Assembly (NCBI RefSeq): GCF_020089495.2
Contig: NZ_JAIRCA020000008.1
Span: 64,199 to 101,050, forward strand
Direction of reading: 5' to 3'
Source of the DNA: Streptococcus mitis subsp. hohhotensis
Lineage (GTDB): Bacteria; Bacillota; Bacilli; Lactobacillales; Streptococcaceae
Length of the DNA stretch: 36,852 bases
Shown: positions 34,561 through 36,852 of the stretch, piece after piece
How the letters are laid out: the number at the start of each line of letters is the position of its first letter
How positions within the stretch are numbered: the first letter of the stretch is position 1
Position numbers and translations under genes: made by a program
Notes under the pieces: generated by a model
What the model was told of the DNA's origin: nothing
Database searches by the model: none
What the model saw: the letters and a program-made list of their open reading frames with translations, nothing else

Positions 34561-35934
34561 ATGAAATTAACAATCCATGAAGTGGCTCAAGTTGTAGGAG
34601 CTAAAAATGATGTCAGTATCTTTGAGGACACCCAGTTAGAGAAAGCTGAGTTTGACAGTCGTTTGATTGCGACAGGAGATTTATTTGTGCCCCTCAAGGG
34701 TGCGCGTGATGGTCATGGCTTTATCGAAACAGCCTTTGAAAATGGTGCAGCAGTAACCTTGTCTGAGAAAGAGGTCGCAAATCATCCTTACATTCTAGTA
34801 GATGATGTCTTGACTGCCTTTCAAAAACTAGCTGCCTACTATCTTGAAAAAACAGCTGTTGATGTCTTTGCTGTCACAGGTTCAAATGGTAAAACAACGA
34901 CCAAGGATATGTTAGCGCACTTGCTATCAACAACCTACAAAACCTACAAAACTCAAGGCAACTACAATAACGAGATTGGCCTTCCTTACACAGTTCTTCA
35001 TATGCCTGAAGGAACAGAAAAGTTGGTCTTGGAGATGGGGCAGGATCACTTGGGAGATATTCATCTCTTGTCAGAATTGGCTCATCCAAAAACAGCCATC
35101 GTGACCTTGGTTGGCGAAGCCCATTTGGCCTTTTTCAAAGACCGTTCGGAAATTGCCAAAGGAAAAATGCAAATTGCAGACGGGATGGCATCTGGTTCCT
35201 TGCTTTTAGCTCCAGCTGACCCTATTGTAGAGGACTACTTGCCAACTGATAAAAAGGTGGTCCGTTTTGGGCAAGGAGCAGAGCTGGAAATCACAGACTT
35301 GGTTGAGCGCAAGGATAGTCTGACCTTTAAGGCTAATTTCTTGGAACAAGTCCTCGATTTGCCAGTGACTGGTAAGTACAATGCCACTAATGCTATGATT
35401 GCGTCCTATGTTGCCCTACAAGAAGGAGTTTCAGAGGAGCAGATTCGTCAGGCCTTCCAAAATCTTGAATTGACGCGTAACCGTACCGAATGGAAGAAAG
35501 CAGCCAATGGAGCAGACATCCTATCAGATGTTTACAATGCCAATCCAACTGCTATGAAGCTGATTTTAGAGACTTTCTCTGCCATTCCAGTCAATGAAGG
35601 TGGCAAAAAAATCGCTGTCTTGGCGGATATGAAGGAACTTGGTGACCAGTCTGTTCAACTTCATAACCAGATGATTTTGAGTCTTTCGCCAGATGTGCTG
35701 GATACCGTGATTTTCTATGGAGCAGACATTGCTGAATTATCCCAATTGGCTAGTCAAATGTTCCCAATCGGCCACGTTTACTACTTCAAGAAAACAGAAG
35801 ACCAGGACCAATTTGAAGACCTAGTCAAGCAGGTTAAGGAAAGCCTAGGAGTGCATGACCAAATCCTACTCAAAGGCTCTAACTCTATGCATCTAGCCAA
35901 GCTGGTAGAATGTTTAGAAAATGAAGACAAGTAA
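34561..35934 (+). CDS. murF: UDP-MurNAc-tripeptide--D-Ala-D-Ala ligase
   Basis: 457 residues. Adds the dipeptide from Ddl to the UDP-MurNAc-tripeptide. ATP-binding loop VTGSNGKTTTKD, QGNYNNEIGLP, LEMGQDHLGDI, and the C-terminal NRTEW and SDVYNANPTAMK motifs are typical of MurF. Length and start are normal. Ends 94 bp before the next gene, in a gap that carries a promoter. Confidence 0.97.
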   Translation: MKLTIHEVAQVVGAKNDVSIFEDTQLEKAEFDSRLIATGDLFVPLKGARDGHGFIETAFENGAAVTLSEKEVANHPYILVDDVLTAFQKLAAYYLEKTAVDVFAVTGSNGKTTTKDMLAHLLSTTYKTYKTQGNYNNEIGLPYTVLHMPEGTEKLVLEMGQDHLGDIHLLSELAHPKTAIVTLVGEAHLAFFKDRSEIAKGKMQIADGMASGSLLLAPADPIVEDYLPTDKKVVRFGQGAELEITDLVERKDSLTFKANFLEQVLDLPVTGKYNATNAMIASYVALQEGVSEEQIRQAFQNLELTRNRTEWKKAANGADILSDVYNANPTAMKLILETFSAIPVNEGGKKIAVLADMKELGDQSVQLHNQMILSLSPDVLDTVIFYGADIAELSQLASQMFPIGHVYYFKKTEDQDQFEDLVKQVKESLGVHDQILLKGSNSMHLAKLVECLENEDK

Positions 35935-35982
35935 TTTTGTCAAACATTTACGTATTTTTAAATCCATTTTTCTTAAGTAGCA

Positions 35983-35991
35983 TGGTATAAT
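35983..35991 (+). promoter_or_regulatory. promoter of the YwaF-like gene (extended -10)
   Basis: TGG before TATAAT (35986-35991), 38 bp upstream of ATG 36029; no clear -35. Confidence 0.55.
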
Positions 35992-36028
35992 AAAATGCAG
36001 GAAAATTTTGAATCATGAGGAATACTAG

Positions 36029-36733
36029 ATGAATTTATGGGATATTTTCTTTACGACCCAAGCAACAGAGCCACCCAAGTTTGATCTTTATTGGTATGTC
36101 AGTATATTTACACTCTTGGCCTTGACCTTCTATACAGCCTATCGTTATCGTGAAAAGAAGGTTTACCAACGATTTTTCCAAATCTTGCAGGCCGTTCAGT
36201 TAATCCTTCTTTATGGTTGGTATGGGGTCAATCATATGCCACTGTCAGAAAGTTTACCCTTTTACCATTGCCGTATGGCCATGTTTGTGGTGCTCTTGCT
36301 TCCTGGTCAGTCTAAATATAGGCAGTATTTTGCATTACTAGGAACATTTGGGACATTAGCTGCCTTTGTTTATCCAGTGCCAGATCCCTATCCTTTCCCA
36401 CATATTGCCATTTTGTCCTTTATCTTTGGGCACTTAGCTCTCTTGGGGAACTCACTGGTTTATCTCTTGAGACAGTACGATGCGAGAATGCTAGATGTGA
36501 AAAGAATTTTTCTCATGACCTTTGCATTAAATGCCTTAATTTTTGTGGTCAATTTGGTAACAGGTGGAGATTACGGATTCTTGACCAAACCGCCATTGGT
36601 TGGAGATCACGGCTTAGTAGCTAATTATTTAATCGTTTCTCTGGCCCTGTCAGCAGCGATTACGTTGACAAAGAAAATCTTGGAACTATTTTTAGAACAA
36701 GAAGCAGAAAAAATGATTGCAAAGAAAGCTTAG
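36029..36733 (+). CDS. YwaF/TIGR02206-family integral membrane protein
   Basis: 234 residues with six or seven membrane helices. The segment SLPFYHCRMAMFVVLLL with its His-Cys-Arg, VYPVPDPYPFPHI and the following FGHLALL match the TIGR02206/YwaF family as I know it. Biochemical function unknown. Single gene with its own promoter and a terminator downstream. Confidence 0.8.
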   Translation: MNLWDIFFTTQATEPPKFDLYWYVSIFTLLALTFYTAYRYREKKVYQRFFQILQAVQLILLYGWYGVNHMPLSESLPFYHCRMAMFVVLLLPGQSKYRQYFALLGTFGTLAAFVYPVPDPYPFPHIAILSFIFGHLALLGNSLVYLLRQYDARMLDVKRIFLMTFALNALIFVVNLVTGGDYGFLTKPPLVGDHGLVANYLIVSLALSAAITLTKKILELFLEQEAEKMIAKKA

Positions 36734-36758
36734 AAATGAGCCAATGTCATTAAGTTAA

Positions 36759-36796
36759 GAAATTCAAATACAATTCTGTATTTGGGTTTCTTTTTT
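36759..36796 (+). terminator. terminator after the YwaF-like gene
   Basis: gaaattcaaatac / gtatttgggtttc, a 13-bp stem with two G-U pairs and an aattct loop, then a run of T. Confidence 0.85.
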
Positions 36797-36830
36797 ATGT
36801 GATAAACTTATAGTTAAGGAGGGATTTCCC

Positions 36831-36852
36831 ATGATAAAACAGATAAAAGCCC
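36831..36852 (+). CDS. start of an unidentified gene (partial)
   Basis: ATG 36831 follows a strong aaggaggg site (36817-36824) and reads MIKQIKA before the window ends. Too short to identify. Confidence 0.5.

Overview
The window is a low-GC Gram-positive chromosome segment from a mitis-group Streptococcus (S. pneumoniae, S. mitis, S. pseudopneumoniae or a close relative). The evidence is the gene order secA-aroG-aroG-acpS-alr-recG, a nan (sialic acid) locus followed by pbp2b-recR-ddl-murF, a nearly pneumococcal NanB sialidase and PBP2b, and interspersed BOX and RUP elements. The species cannot be fixed from the sequence alone. No tRNA, rRNA, CRISPR array, prophage or complete insertion sequence was seen.

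Layout. 1-2905: small membrane proteins and an ABC exporter operon; one permease is broken by a frameshift in a T-run. 2930-11197: housekeeping block (secA, two tandem DAHP synthases, acpS, alr, recG). 11198-13726: accessory junk-like stretch with an isolated 20-codon gene carrying its own promoter and terminator, one RUP nested in another, an Rpn-type nuclease gene with a partial duplicate at its 3' end, a GNAT gene killed by one stop codon, and another RUP. 13727-14707: a CE7 acetyl esterase. 14788-18926: a BOX element, then a 1235-residue LPXTG surface protein with two complete V8/trypsin-like protease domains and a 37-residue repeat stalk.

19150-28671: a compact sialic acid operon: nanE, yhcH, one ABC importer (lipoprotein and two permeases), nanB, a Gfo/Idh oxidoreductase, N-acetylneuraminate lyase and a ROK kinase. 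As a set it reads as a pathway for 2,7-anhydro-Neu5Ac: NanB makes it, the importer brings it in, the oxidoreductase converts it to Neu5Ac, the lyase yields ManNAc, and the kinase and epimerase feed GlcNAc-6-P metabolism. A CcpA-like cre site covers the promoter -35. 28759-29562: a RelB/RelE-type toxin-antitoxin module bracketed by two copies of a terminator hairpin. 29551-30402: the RpiR-type regulator (probable NanR), reading leftwards.

30594-35934: pbp2b, recR, ddl and murF. PBP2b carries several substitutions known from penicillin-resistant mosaic alleles. 36029-36733 is a YwaF-like membrane protein, and a further gene starts at 36831 and runs off the window.

The most interesting items are the tandem-protease surface protein beside the sialidase locus, the isolated 20-codon gene with three 11-bp-phased hexamers in front of its -10 box, the condensed anhydro-sialic-acid operon, and the toxin-antitoxin insertion that duplicated a terminator.
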